Shown here piece after piece: positions 27,207 through 35,984 of a DNA stretch of 64,000 nt. The stretch's first letter is position 1. Each line of letters begins with the position of its first letter. Under the pieces are notes generated by a model. That model had not been told where the DNA came from and made no database searches. It worked only from the letters and a program-made list of their open reading frames with translations. Source of the stretch: Myxococcus fulvus (GTDB taxonomy: Bacteria; Myxococcota; Myxococcia; Myxococcales; Myxococcaceae); the NCBI RefSeq assembly GCF_900111765.1, contig NZ_FOIB01000004.1:372001-436000 (forward strand), in the 5' to 3' direction. The translations under genes and the position numbers were made by a program.

Positions 27207-28892
27207 TCATCGCAGGCCGGGGTTGGTCAACACCCCGACGTCCTCGTCCAGGACCTCGAAGGCGGCCACCTTCTCCTTGGGGGGGCGCACCAGCCGCTCC
27301 CCCAGGGGCATCACGTCGAAGCGGGCCGCCACGGCCGCCAGCACCTTACCGGAAATCAACACCTGCCCGGGGTTGCCCGTGGCCGCCAGCCAGGTGGCCA
27401 CGGACATGCCCTCGCCCACGGCGGTGTAGTCGGGGCGGACCTCGTTGCCGATCATCCCCACCAGGGCGCGCGTGGTGTGCAGGGCCATCCGCAGCGAGCA
27501 GCGCTCGTCCACGGGCCGGCGGCTCATCGCCCGCTCCCAGTCCGAGCGCAGGGCCAGCGCCGCCCGCACCGCCCGCACGGAGTCCTCGCCCTTCACGTAC
27601 GGCACGCCGAACAGGGCCCGCAGGGACTCGCCGATGAAGGACTCCACGGTGGCCTCGAAGCTGAACACGATGCCGGTGGCGCGCGAGTGGAAGTCGCTCA
27701 GCAGGCTGGTCGCCTTGGCCCCGCCGATGCGCGAGGCCAGGGCGGGGAAGCCCACCAGCTCCACGTGCAGCACGGTGAGGGTGCGCTCCTCCAGGCCCGG
27801 CAGCCGGCCACCCTGGCGCTGGGCCTCGGTGGCGCGGCGCTCGGCGACGTCGGGCGGGTGGAAGCGCTCCAGCGAGCGGCGCAGCCGCTCCTGCGTGGCG
27901 CCGCCGTCGCGCGGGGAGAACTTCTGCACGCCGGTGGCCACCAGGTGCGCCACCGCCGAGCACGCGTCCAGCATGGGCTCCAGCCCGTCCCCCTTGGCGG
28001 AGGTGTTGACGTAGAGCACGCCCTGGTACGGGGCCTCGGAGCCGATGGGGATGCACAGCACGCTGGCCACGCCGTAGAGGATGACGCTCTCGCGCGCGGC
28101 GAAGCGGCGGTCGTCGCGCACGTCGCCCACCGCGAGCGCGCGGCCCTGACGCAGCGCCTCGTCGACGATGGCGTCGGACACCGGCACCTCGCCCTTGGCC
28201 AGCCGTCCCCGGTGGCGCACCGCCGCGGGCACGAGCGCCCCCGTGGAGTGCTTGAGCAGCACCACCGCCGTGGTGGCGTCGGTGCGCTCCAGGAGCCGGT
28301 CCATCGTCAGGTCCAGGAAGGTGGACAGCGTGGTGGCGGTGGAGAGCGCCTCCGCGGTGCGGAACATCAGCACCAGCGTCTCCTGCGCCACGCGGGGGCT
28401 GGCCGGAGCGACGGGCGAGGCGGCCTGCTGGTTGAAGTCCTCGAAGGGCACCGGCCCCACGTTGTCGAGCAGCCGCAGCACGTCCGCGTCCCGCACGCTC
28501 TTGGCGAGCAACACCGACGGGCCCACGTCCTGCCCGTGGCCGAAGCGCACGACGCCGCCGGCGCCCAGGTCCACCATCTCCGTGGCGGCGTTCTCCACGG
28601 TGTTGGGCTGGCGCACCGCGAGCGTGTTCTCACCCAGCGCCACGGAGTCGCCGGGGGACAGCTGCCGGGAGCCCTGCAGGGGCGCGCCGTTGACGCGGCT
28701 GCCGTTGCGGCTGCCCAGGTCCTCGATGCGCAGGATGTCCGCCTCCACGTAGAGGCGCGCGTGCCGGCGGGAGACCAGGTCTCCGCCCAGCACGATGTCG
28801 TTCTCGTCGGCGCGGCCCAGGCTCGTCACGCCCTCGGGCAAGTCATAGGACGTGTCGAAGTAGCCGGGCCCGTTGATGATGATCTGCCACAT
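27207..28892 (-). CDS. FHA - GAF - class III cyclase-like protein with degenerate catalytic site
   Basis: 561 residues. The FHA domain covers about 1-97 (GRADENDIVLGGDLVSRRHA and SRNGSRVNG), followed by a GAF-like domain at about 165-330 and a class III adenylate/guanylate cyclase-like domain at 370-545. Both metal-binding aspartates of the cyclase are replaced by glutamate (HVELVGF and FIGESLRALFG). The usual GDxVNxAARL is GEGMSVATWL, so the Asn of the transition-state pair is lost. It may be a regulatory pseudo-cyclase. It precedes the Ser/Thr kinase gene, and the FHA domain would fit phosphothreonine signalling between the two. Confidence 0.85.
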   Translation of the reverse strand: MWQIIINGPGYFDTSYDLPEGVTSLGRADENDIVLGGDLVSRRHARLYVEADILRIEDLGSRNGSRVNGAPLQGSRQLSPGDSVALGENTLAVRQPNTVENAATEMVDLGAGGVVRFGHGQDVGPSVLLAKSVRDADVLRLLDNVGPVPFEDFNQQAASPVAPASPRVAQETLVLMFRTAEALSTATTLSTFLDLTMDRLLERTDATTAVVLLKHSTGALVPAAVRHRGRLAKGEVPVSDAIVDEALRQGRALAVGDVRDDRRFAARESVILYGVASVLCIPIGSEAPYQGVLYVNTSAKGDGLEPMLDACSAVAHLVATGVQKFSPRDGGATQERLRRSLERFHPPDVAERRATEAQRQGGRLPGLEERTLTVLHVELVGFPALASRIGGAKATSLLSDFHSRATGIVFSFEATVESFIGESLRALFGVPYVKGEDSVRAVRAALALRSDWERAMSRRPVDERCSLRMALHTTRALVGMIGNEVRPDYTAVGEGMSVATWLAATGNPGQVLISGKVLAAVAARFDVMPLGERLVRPPKEKVAAFEVLDEDVGVLTNPGLR

Positions 28893-28913
28893 CGAATCCC
28901 CGACATTACACGA

Positions 28914-28936
28914 CTCTCTCTCAACGTAAGAGAGGG
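28914..28936. terminator. 8-bp hairpin between the Rieske and FHA-GAF genes
   Basis: CTCTCT at 28916-28921 pairs with AGAGAG at 28929-28934, extended by one G-T and one C-G pair. It lies 22 bases before the FHA-GAF start and about 95 bases after the Rieske stop on the minus strand. It could end the B12-regulated operon or act in the leader of the FHA-GAF gene. Confidence 0.35.
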
Positions 28937-29030
28937 AGACCTGTGCCCCGGAGGGGGACGGCGCTGACCCGGACTCCCGGCGCGGAGGCCCGCCGCCGGG
29001 TCAGGACTGACAGTGCGCCGGGTGCGGGGC

Positions 29031-29522
29031 TCAGCGCGGCCGGTGGATGAAGACGGACGCGCCTTGCCGCACCGCGGTGAACACCGCCAGCGGACGCCGG
29101 GCCGGGCCCTGGAGGACGGCGCCATCCAGGGCGAAGCGCGAGCCGTGACAGGGGCACTCCACCACGCCCTCCTGGGGCCGCCAGTCCACGCCACAGTCGC
29201 CGTGCGTGCAGATGCGCCACAGCGCCACGAAGCACCCGGGCGTCGTGTGCACGAGCAGCACGTCCAGCAGGGCCTCGGGTGCGTGCACCCGGGCGTGGCC
29301 TCCGGGGGACTCGAGGCCCGGATGCTCCTGGAGCCGCACCTCCACCCAGCCCTCGGCGGCGGAGCCGGGCTGGGGGAGGTCGGGGCAGGAGGCGCCCTCG
29401 GGCGGGAGGTCCAGGACGACGGCCTCCCGCCACTCGCCGCCGCACCCCACGCCCAGCGTGGCCAGGGCACAGCCGCCCCGGGCCAGCGTGAGGAGCGCGG
29501 CGCGGCGGTCCAGGTCCGTCAT
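29031..29522 (-). CDS. Rieske [2Fe-2S] protein with Tat-like lipoprotein signal
   Basis: 163 residues. The N-terminus has a twin arginine (DLDRRAALLTLA) followed by a lipobox-like LGVGC, so it may be a Tat-exported lipoprotein facing the periplasm. The cluster motifs are CTHGDC and CPCHGSRF, providing the two Cys and two His ligands. It is the third gene of an operon behind a cobalamin riboswitch and overlaps the preceding lipoprotein gene by 4 bases. Its electron partners are unknown; the context suggests redox chemistry linked to cobalamin uptake (inference). Confidence 0.85.
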   Translation of the reverse strand: MTDLDRRAALLTLARGGCALATLGVGCGGEWREAVVLDLPPEGASCPDLPQPGSAAEGWVEVRLQEHPGLESPGGHARVHAPEALLDVLLVHTTPGCFVALWRICTHGDCGVDWRPQEGVVECPCHGSRFALDGAVLQGPARRPLAVFTAVRQGASVFIHRPR

Positions 29523-30247
29523 GGCGCGGCGGTCAGCGACACGCCGTTCACCACGGCGACGGCGTCCAGGTCGAACCCCGCGGACGTGCCCGCCGAGCCG
29601 TTGGTGCCCGCGTCGACGATGCGCACGTAGCGCGCCCGGGCGAGTCCCACGGTGGCCAGGTCGAACCCGTCCCCACCGGCCACGGCGGGGTCGGTGGCGC
29701 TGATGCCGCCCGCGGGGTTGGCCGTGACGGGACGCACGCCCGCGCAGCCCGGGTAGTTGTTCGTCGCGTCCGAGGGGGCGCAAGGGAACTCGTACCACTG
29801 CACGCCGTCGTCGCTCACCGAGACGCGGCCCCGCTCGGTGAAGGCGCGCGGGCCTCCGGCGATGAGGAAGCCGTTCTCGAAGACGAGCAGGTCCACGCCC
29901 GGGCCATCCACCACCGCGATGTCCGTGAAGCGCAGGGTGATGGAGCCGCCCTGCCCCAGCGAAAGGACATCCAGCGAGCCGCTGTCCAACCCCGCGCCCA
30001 CCGGCGCGCCCAGGACGATGGACGGGAAGCGGTCCTGTCCGAAGCCCGCGCCGGGGCCGGGCAGATACTGCACCACCTCGTCGGCGTACGGGTCCGCGGG
30101 CCGCGAGGGGCTCGCGTCCGTGCCCGAGTCACCGGGCCCCGCGTCGTCTTCCGTGGGAGCGGACTCGTCCCCGCCGCACGCGGACAGGCTCAGCGCGAGG
30201 GCGAGCACGGTGCCCCGAGCGAATCCCCTGGAGGCGCGCGCGCTCAC
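29519..30247 (-). CDS. Surface lipoprotein of the cobalamin operon
   Basis: 242 residues from the GTG at 30247, which overlaps the stop of the upstream gene (GTGA). The signal is VLALALSLSACGG. After a Pro/Asp/Ser linker comes a beta-rich domain with GGSITLRFTDIAVVDGPGVD, LLVFENGF and RVSVSDDGVQWYEFPC, a pattern I associate with extracellular cell-surface proteins, followed by YVRIVDAGTN. The domain is not one whose ligand I know. Operon position behind the riboswitch points to a role in corrinoid capture. Confidence 0.75.
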   Translation of the reverse strand: MSARASRGFARGTVLALALSLSACGGDESAPTEDDAGPGDSGTDASPSRPADPYADEVVQYLPGPGAGFGQDRFPSIVLGAPVGAGLDSGSLDVLSLGQGGSITLRFTDIAVVDGPGVDLLVFENGFLIAGGPRAFTERGRVSVSDDGVQWYEFPCAPSDATNNYPGCAGVRPVTANPAGGISATDPAVAGGDGFDLATVGLARARYVRIVDAGTNGSAGTSAGFDLDAVAVVNGVSLTAAP

Positions 30248-31689
30248 GGGGCCACCTGCAGGCGCACCAGGCGCCGGCCGTTGCGGTCGGACACGCCGAC
30301 GAGCACGTCGGAGCCGAGCGCCTTGAGCATCCGCACCGTGGTGCACTGGTTGACGTAGGTGAGCACGGGCACGCGCGCGCCCACCGTCACGGCGTCATTC
30401 GCGCCGACGGACAGCGCGTAGCGGGACACGTCGGTGGCGACGAAGTCGTAGTCCGGGGGAGCGTAGGCGCCACGGTTGAGCACCACGCCACCGCCGAAGG
30501 CCGCGACGTCGTTGAAGTCGCTGCCCACGTCGACCTTCGCCTGGGTGCCCAGGTCCAGCGGCGTGCCGCTGGTGATGGCGGTGGCGAGCGTCGCGGGCGC
30601 CACGCCGTGGAGGACGTTGACGAAGTTCTGGTCGAAGTAGCCCAGCGCGGCGACGCCCGTGTCCGTCACCGCGGTGAAGCCGCTGCCCACCACGTCACCC
30701 TGTGGGAAGTTGACCGCGCGTACCGTGCCCATGGGGTCCGTGGACGTCACCAGGGCGAAGACGCCCAGGTCACCAGGGGTCGGGGGAACCGGCAGCGCAC
30801 CCAGGCCGCCGCCGTTGACGAGCACCGTGCTCAGGTCCCCGGACGAGAAACTCGCCGCGGAGAAGTTCTTGGGCGCGACGACGTAGTTCGAGCCGTCCGG
30901 CATGGCCAGGTCATACATGGCGACGTTGCCCGGAGAGCCCGTGGCGCCCAGCGTGTAGCCGGCGAAGACGCGCAGGCCGTCGTTGATGACGTAGCCGCCC
31001 GGGTACACCGTCGCGGAGCCATCCCGGTCCGCCTGGGTGACGATGTCGAAGAGCTTCGTGGTGCCGGGCTGGAGGTTCGGCCACGTGCCCAACGAGAACA
31101 GCGCGGCGTCCTTGCCCCGACCCTGGATGCCGTAGAACGTATACGTGGGGCCCGGAGAAGCGCCGAGCGCGAGGATGTCCGGCGACAGCGCCACGGACTC
31201 GGCGGCGACGAAGCCCGGCTGGAGCACGAGCGTGCCCAGCTTCGGGTCCAGCGGCACCGTCGCGCAGTCGACCACCACGGGGCCGGCATCCGGCTCGCCC
31301 GCGTCCGGCGTGCCCGCATCCGGCTCACCCGCATCGGGCGTGCCCGAGTCCGGCGTCCCCGAGTCGGGCTGACCCGCGTCGGGAGTCCCGGAGTCGGGCT
31401 GGCCGGCGTCTGGAGTCCCCGAGTCCGGCTGACCCGCGTCGGGCGTGCCCGAATCCGGCGTGCCCGCATCGGGCGTCGGAGTGGTGGGCAGGGGCTCGGT
31501 CTCGCACTTCTCGTCGACGCAGACCCACTGCTGTCCCGCGGGGGCCTCGCCGTTGTCGGCGCGGCAGTCGAACTGATCGACACACTCCGGGTTGCAGCCG
31601 GTGCCGAGCAGGGCCACCGCGAAGGCGGCCACGGCCAGTGATGCGGACTTCATCCAGGGCTTCGCGCGCTTCGATTCAGCCGTCTTCAT
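30244..31689 (-). CDS. Propeller-like surface lipoprotein, first gene behind a cobalamin riboswitch
   Basis: 481 residues. The ATG at 31689 gives a signal ending in LLGTGC; an internal Met at residue 13 is an alternative. A short Cys-bearing segment is followed by about 70 residues of TPDAGQPDSG-type repeats (a surface stalk) and then a 330-residue beta-rich domain with repeated short strands, such as LGVFALVTSTD and VAALGYFDQ, that reads like a beta-propeller. It begins about 160 bases downstream of the riboswitch. In Bacteroides the propeller lipoprotein BtuG binds B12 and hands it to BtuB; this protein could be an analogue (inference). Confidence 0.75.
   Translation of the reverse strand: MKTAESKRAKPWMKSASLAVAAFAVALLGTGCNPECVDQFDCRADNGEAPAGQQWVCVDEKCETEPLPTTPTPDAGTPDSGTPDAGQPDSGTPDAGQPDSGTPDAGQPDSGTPDSGTPDAGEPDAGTPDAGEPDAGPVVVDCATVPLDPKLGTLVLQPGFVAAESVALSPDILALGASPGPTYTFYGIQGRGKDAALFSLGTWPNLQPGTTKLFDIVTQADRDGSATVYPGGYVINDGLRVFAGYTLGATGSPGNVAMYDLAMPDGSNYVVAPKNFSAASFSSGDLSTVLVNGGGLGALPVPPTPGDLGVFALVTSTDPMGTVRAVNFPQGDVVGSGFTAVTDTGVAALGYFDQNFVNVLHGVAPATLATAITSGTPLDLGTQAKVDVGSDFNDVAAFGGGVVLNRGAYAPPDYDFVATDVSRYALSVGANDAVTVGARVPVLTYVNQCTTVRMLKALGSDVLVGVSDRNGRRLVRLQVAP
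31280..31475. repeat. Coding repeat for a Pro/Asp/Ser/Gly stalk
   Basis: In-frame 15- and 30-base units encode alternating PDSGT and PDAGQ modules in the lipoprotein gene. They form a hydrophilic, probably extended stalk between the lipid anchor and the propeller-like domain. Confidence 0.8.
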
Positions 31690-31831
31690 CTGCGTCCTCG
31701 TCCCTCTCCGCCCCCACGGGCGGGTGGGCTTCCAGGGAGGACGCGGTCGAAGGCGGGCACCCGAGCACCCCACGGTGCGCGGTGAATGGGCTGACGCCTC
31801 CGCCGCCTCCCCTCGGAGGCCTCGGTGATGT

Positions 31832-31850
31832 CCGTGCCCAAGGGGCACGG
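31832..31850 (-). terminator. Hairpin just 3' of the second cobalamin aptamer (possible expression platform)
   Basis: CCGTGCCC at 31832-31839 and GGGCACGG at 31843-31850 pair perfectly around three bases. On the minus strand this lies directly after the conserved CCTGCC end of the aptamer and about 140 bases before the lipoprotein start. A transcription-termination role is plausible although there is no U-tract. Confidence 0.4.
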
Positions 31851-32020
31851 GTCCACGGCAGGTTTTCGGACTCGCAGGCGCGGGAGCCCCGGAGGGCGCC
31901 CACCTAGTGGCCGTCGCTTCCCAGTCCCGCGAGGGACCAGTGCTTCAATGACGGCGGTCGTTCCTGCACACCGCTGCGGGGCAGTCCCGGATTCGCACCG
32001 GGTTCCCTAGAGCCGTCGTG
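31850..32020 (-). promoter_or_regulatory. Cobalamin riboswitch 2
   Basis: Read on the minus strand, the conserved elements appear in order: GGGAACCCGGTGCGAATCCG and then GGACTGCCCCGC (31971-32007), the box GGCCACTA (31905-31912), and GTCCGAAAACCTGCC (31857-31871). This is the cobalamin aptamer order and spacing. It lies between the upstream lipoprotein stop (32075) and the 481-residue lipoprotein start (31689). Such elements repress the downstream genes when cobalamin is abundant. It may act on read-through from the btuB transcript as well as on a local promoter. Confidence 0.9.
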
Positions 32021-32074
32021 GTTCGCACGACGACACCGAGGACGCGGCCGGGATATGGCGGGTGACAGGCATTG

Positions 32075-33679
32075 TCAATGGAGCGCGGTGACGTCGATGG
32101 CGTTGGACACGGGGCGCCGAGGGTCCACCGGGCACGCCTCCAGCGCGGGGCCCTTCGCGGTGGGCGTGGAGTAGCCCCTGCGCTCGGTGAGGGTGCCATC
32201 ACCGACCTCCACGACGAAGACGCGGCCCGCGTTGGTGTCCGCCAGGTACACCGCGCCTTTGGACACAGCGAAGCGGCTGGCCACGGACAGCATGCAACCC
32301 GGTGCGCCGGGCTGACAGCCGGGATTCAGCGCGTAGGAGGCCACGGGGACGTCGTTCTTCACCAACACCAGGCCCGTGGAGCGAACGGACGTGGCGATGT
32401 AGCCGTTGGCCGTGTCGTAGATGGCCTCACCGATGCAGGCGACCACGAGCTGGTCACCGACGGCTTCCACGTAGCCCGCGTTGAGGCAGCGCTCCTTTCC
32501 CAGGTCGATGGCGCTGACGGCGCCGGTGGCGGGGTCGATGCGCGCGAGCATGCCAGGCCCGTTGGGGCGGTAGTCATTGGCGGGGTTGAGGTTGGTGAGG
32601 GCCACGTACACGTGGGTGCGCGTCGCCGTCACCGAGAACGGCAGGGGCATGGAGCCGCTGCTGTCGAAGGGCTTGAGGTCCAGGCCCGTGAGCGACAGCG
32701 TGTCCACCTTGCGGGGCTGCGTGGGGTCGGAGATGTCGACGCGAGCGACGGCGTTGCCGTGCTGGAAGTTGGAGCTGCCGGTGCCGAAGAGCGGGATGTA
32801 GAGCAGGTCGCCAAAACGCGCGAGTGCCTGGGGGCTGGTGTTCGGACCGAGGTTCAACTGCCCCACGGTGCGCAGGCCCAGGCCGTTGCCATGGGCCACG
32901 CCGTCGCGGCGGAGCACCTGGAGCGTGTTGTTCACCGAGTCGATGACGTACACGTGGGGCGGGTCCACGAGGATGTCATTGGGGGAGCCGGACACGACGC
33001 CCAGTGAGTCCTCCTCGACGAGCGCGCCCAGACTGCCGCCCGGGGCCTGGAGCAGCTTGCCGTTGGTCATGTCCGCGCCGAGCACGAAGCCGTCCCAGGA
33101 CGCGAGCGCCTGGATGCCGGCGCCGAACTCACGGCGAGGTCCGAGCTGGTCCGTCCCCGCCTGGAGGCCCACGAGCTGTCCGTTGGTGAAGCACGCGGCC
33201 ACGACGTCGTAGGTGCACCGGCCAGCGCGGCAGGACTGCGCATCGGGGCACACGTTGCCGCAGGCGCCGCAGTGGAGCGCATCCGTCTGGCCATCCACGC
33301 ACGCACCGGAGCAGCGCAGCAGCCCTTCGGAGCAGCCCTCGCGACAGGTGCTGGACTCGCAGACCTGTCCGGCGGCACAGGCCGAGCCACACGCGCCGCA
33401 GTGCGAGACATCCGTCGCGGTGTCCACGCAGGCGCCGCCACAAGACTCGGTGCCCGCGCGGCAACCACAGGCGCCATCCTGACAGACCTCGCCCGTGGAG
33501 CACGTGGTGCCACAGGCGCCGCAGTGCGCGGTATCGCCGCGCGTGTCCACGCAGGTGTCGTCACAGACGACGAGGCCGGAGGTGCAGACCACGCCCTCGT
33601 CGGGACAGCCCGTGAGCACGAGAGCAACGACACAGAGCAGCGACAGGGTGAGCCACCTGGGCTCTACGAAATGAAGCAT
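32075..33679 (-). CDS. Cys-rich, propeller-like surface lipoprotein in the btuB operon
   Basis: 534 residues from the ATG at 33679; the signal ends LVLTGC. Residues 30-150 hold several Stig1-like cysteine repeats, each with the core HCGACG. The remaining 370 residues are beta-rich with NDILVDPPHVYVIDSVNNTL, LYIPLFGTG and THVYVALTNLN, a pattern of NHL/YncE-type propeller blades. The gene starts 28 bases after btuB, so it falls under the first riboswitch. A cobalamin-binding surface protein that works with the TonB receptor is the natural guess from context. Confidence 0.78.
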   Translation of the reverse strand: MLHFVEPRWLTLSLLCVVALVLTGCPDEGVVCTSGLVVCDDTCVDTRGDTAHCGACGTTCSTGEVCQDGACGCRAGTESCGGACVDTATDVSHCGACGSACAAGQVCESSTCREGCSEGLLRCSGACVDGQTDALHCGACGNVCPDAQSCRAGRCTYDVVAACFTNGQLVGLQAGTDQLGPRREFGAGIQALASWDGFVLGADMTNGKLLQAPGGSLGALVEEDSLGVVSGSPNDILVDPPHVYVIDSVNNTLQVLRRDGVAHGNGLGLRTVGQLNLGPNTSPQALARFGDLLYIPLFGTGSSNFQHGNAVARVDISDPTQPRKVDTLSLTGLDLKPFDSSGSMPLPFSVTATRTHVYVALTNLNPANDYRPNGPGMLARIDPATGAVSAIDLGKERCLNAGYVEAVGDQLVVACIGEAIYDTANGYIATSVRSTGLVLVKNDVPVASYALNPGCQPGAPGCMLSVASRFAVSKGAVYLADTNAGRVFVVEVGDGTLTERRGYSTPTAKGPALEACPVDPRRPVSNAIDVTALH

Positions 33680-33707
33680 GGAGTCCTCAAGAAGGAGCAG
33701 CTCAGGC

Positions 33708-35669
33708 TCACGGAGCACGTGGTGCATTCGAGCCCTCGGGAGCGGAAGGAGTCGGCTCGAGCGACACCGCGAGCGTCGCGTAGGCCGCGCGACCTGGCAG
33801 TGGGAAGCCGGTGAAGTCCTGCACCCGCGCGTCGAGGAGGTTCTTCACCTCGACCGACAGTGTCACCTCGGGCTTGTGCAGGAAGGTGCTCGACGCCCCC
33901 ACGCTCCACAGCGTGCGCGAGGGCAAGGAGCGCGTGCCCGTGCGATTGACGAACTGCGACGCCTGATACAGCACCTCGGTGCGCGCGTTGAGCCACTCGG
34001 GTCCCGCGCGCACGCGCCCCACCCACTTGTGTCGCGGGCGATTGGGCAGGTCCTGGTTGAAGTAGCGCGGGTCTCCGAATCGGTTCTGCGTGCGCAGCCA
34101 CGTGTAGCCACCGCTCGCCGACAGCCACGAGAACAGCCGCGCCTCCGCCTCCAGCTCCGCACCCCACACGCGCGCGGCGTCGAAGTTGTAAGGGCGCGCC
34201 ATCATCGGCGGGTACAGCTCGTACGCGATGAGGTCCTCGTACAGCGCCGCGAAGCCGCCCGCCGTCACGCTCCACCGTGAGGCCCCCGCCACCGTCGCCT
34301 GGGAATCCCAGACCACCGCCGCGTCCGCGTAGAGCGCCCGCTCGGGCCTCAACCCCGGGTTGGGCAGCAACGTCCCCTGCCGGATGTACAGCTCCAGGAA
34401 CGACGGCGCGCGATGCGACTGTCCCGCGTTCGCCCGAAGCCCCACGCCTCCACCCAACGACAGCCACGCGCCGACCTTCGGAGAGAACAGCCAGTAGGGC
34501 CCCACCCGCTCGAACCGCAGCGAAGGCACGACGCTCAACACGTCAGCCACCAGCGCCCACTCGTCCATCACCATCGCGCTGCCACGCCACCAGCTCGCGG
34601 ACTGCGCGCCCTTCGCCTGGGTGACCTGCTCGCCCGACGACGCCACCGTGGCCGTCAGCGCGTGCCCGCCTCCGAGCAACGTCCGGCCCTCCACCTCCAC
34701 CCCACCCACGACATGTCGCTGCGGCCCGCCCGCGCCCAAGAGCCCCCCCGTCACCTCCAGGCCATCGCGACGGAAGAAGCCCCTCGCGCTCGCCTGCGTC
34801 CCCGACCACCGCACACCCAACGACAGCCGGTCCAAATCCTGCCGCCCCGCGGACTGGGGGTTCTGCACCGTGCCCGGAATCGCGCGGTCCTCCAGCGACA
34901 GCTCGGACAGCACATCCAGCCGCGAGCCCCCTGGGAGCCGCCGCCGATACCGCAGCAGCACGCCTCCACCCTTCGCGTCGTTGCGAGCGCGCGCCTCCGC
35001 CGTGACGGGGTTGTCCGGCACCGCGGGCAGCTCATCCAGCTCGTACGCGAAGTCCCCATCCGAGCGCCCCGCGTGCAGCAGCACCAGCGCGTTCCCATCC
35101 AACAAGGGCCCGGTGATGGCCACGTGCCCCAGCGCCGTGTTCCAGCTCCCGTAGACCACTTCCCCACTGGCCCGCACGTGCGACGACGGCGCGCGCGTGA
35201 CGATGTTCACCGCGCCGCCGAGCCCTCCGGAGCCATAGCGAGCCCCCGCGCCCCCGCGCAGCACCTCCAGCCGCTCCACCAACGCGGCCGGCACCTGCGA
35301 CAGGTCCGCCATGCCGCCCGCGCCGTTGAGCGGGATTCCATCCAGGAACACCAGCACCCCGTTCGACGCCGCGCCGCGCACCACCAGGCTCTTGCTCTGC
35401 CCGTAGCCGCCGGAGTCCTGCACCGCGAGCCCCACCGAGCCCACCAGCAGCTCCGCCGTGTCCCGCGCCTCGCCCGCATGCTCGCTGGCGTCGATGACGG
35501 TGATGGCGCCCGTGGGGTCGCGACGCTCGGGGGAGTCGGGAGGCGGCGGCGCCTTGCCTCGCACCACCGTCGCGGGCACGACGACGTCGTCCGTCGCCTG
35601 CGCGCGCGCTCCGGAAGACAGGCTGAGCGCCAGACACACCAGGTGCCCGGCGAGGAAGGTGCGCCGCAT
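33708..35669 (-). CDS. btuB: TonB-dependent outer-membrane receptor, BtuB-like
   Basis: 653 residues from the ATG at 35669, preceded by GAAGGCGGAG. A signal peptide (FLAGHLVCLALSLSSGARA) leads to a TonB-box-like DDVVVPATVV, the plug domain (SLVVRGAASNGVLVFLDGIP and RGGAGARYGSGGLGGAVNI) and a beta-barrel to the end. A short Pro/Ser tail follows the last strand, so the terminal aromatic is not at the extreme C-terminus. The cobalamin riboswitch just upstream makes cobalamin or another corrinoid the probable substrate. Confidence 0.9.
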   Translation of the reverse strand: MRRTFLAGHLVCLALSLSSGARAQATDDVVVPATVVRGKAPPPPDSPERRDPTGAITVIDASEHAGEARDTAELLVGSVGLAVQDSGGYGQSKSLVVRGAASNGVLVFLDGIPLNGAGGMADLSQVPAALVERLEVLRGGAGARYGSGGLGGAVNIVTRAPSSHVRASGEVVYGSWNTALGHVAITGPLLDGNALVLLHAGRSDGDFAYELDELPAVPDNPVTAEARARNDAKGGGVLLRYRRRLPGGSRLDVLSELSLEDRAIPGTVQNPQSAGRQDLDRLSLGVRWSGTQASARGFFRRDGLEVTGGLLGAGGPQRHVVGGVEVEGRTLLGGGHALTATVASSGEQVTQAKGAQSASWWRGSAMVMDEWALVADVLSVVPSLRFERVGPYWLFSPKVGAWLSLGGGVGLRANAGQSHRAPSFLELYIRQGTLLPNPGLRPERALYADAAVVWDSQATVAGASRWSVTAGGFAALYEDLIAYELYPPMMARPYNFDAARVWGAELEAEARLFSWLSASGGYTWLRTQNRFGDPRYFNQDLPNRPRHKWVGRVRAGPEWLNARTEVLYQASQFVNRTGTRSLPSRTLWSVGASSTFLHKPEVTLSVEVKNLLDARVQDFTGFPLPGRAAYATLAVSLEPTPSAPEGSNAPRAP

Positions 35670-35744
35670 GCTCCGCCTTCCGCTCTCTCCATCGAAGAGA
35701 GAAGGCCGTCCGCACGTGCCGCCACGCGACACGTCCGCACCCTC

Positions 35745-35950
35745 GGGCAGGTCTCCTGGCTGATGGACTCCAGCTCCAGGCGCACGACGCGTCTGGCTGG
35801 AAGGGGGCTTCCGCCTTCCCCCGGAGCGTCCGCCTGGACACCGCCGGAGTGGCGACAACCGAAGTCCCCGGCCCTGACCTCAGGGCTGCCCATTCACAGT
35901 GGCGGGACCGCGCCGGAATCGCACCGGCTTCCCTCTTGAAAGCCCGACAT
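35745..35950 (-). promoter_or_regulatory. Cobalamin riboswitch 1, upstream of btuB
   Basis: On the minus strand: GGGAAGCCGGTGCGATTCCG then GCGGTCCCGCCACTGTGAA (35893-35933), a CGCCACTC box (35849-35856), and CCAGGAGACCTGCCC (35746-35760). These are the canonical conserved parts of the cobalamin aptamer in the right order. The btuB ATG is about 75 bases downstream. In between, a CTCTCT/AGAGAG hairpin lies just before the ribosome-binding site and could be part of the expression platform, acting on translation. Confidence 0.95.
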
Positions 35951-35984
35951 GGGCACCCAAGGGCGCACCCCTTCTAGGAGCTGA

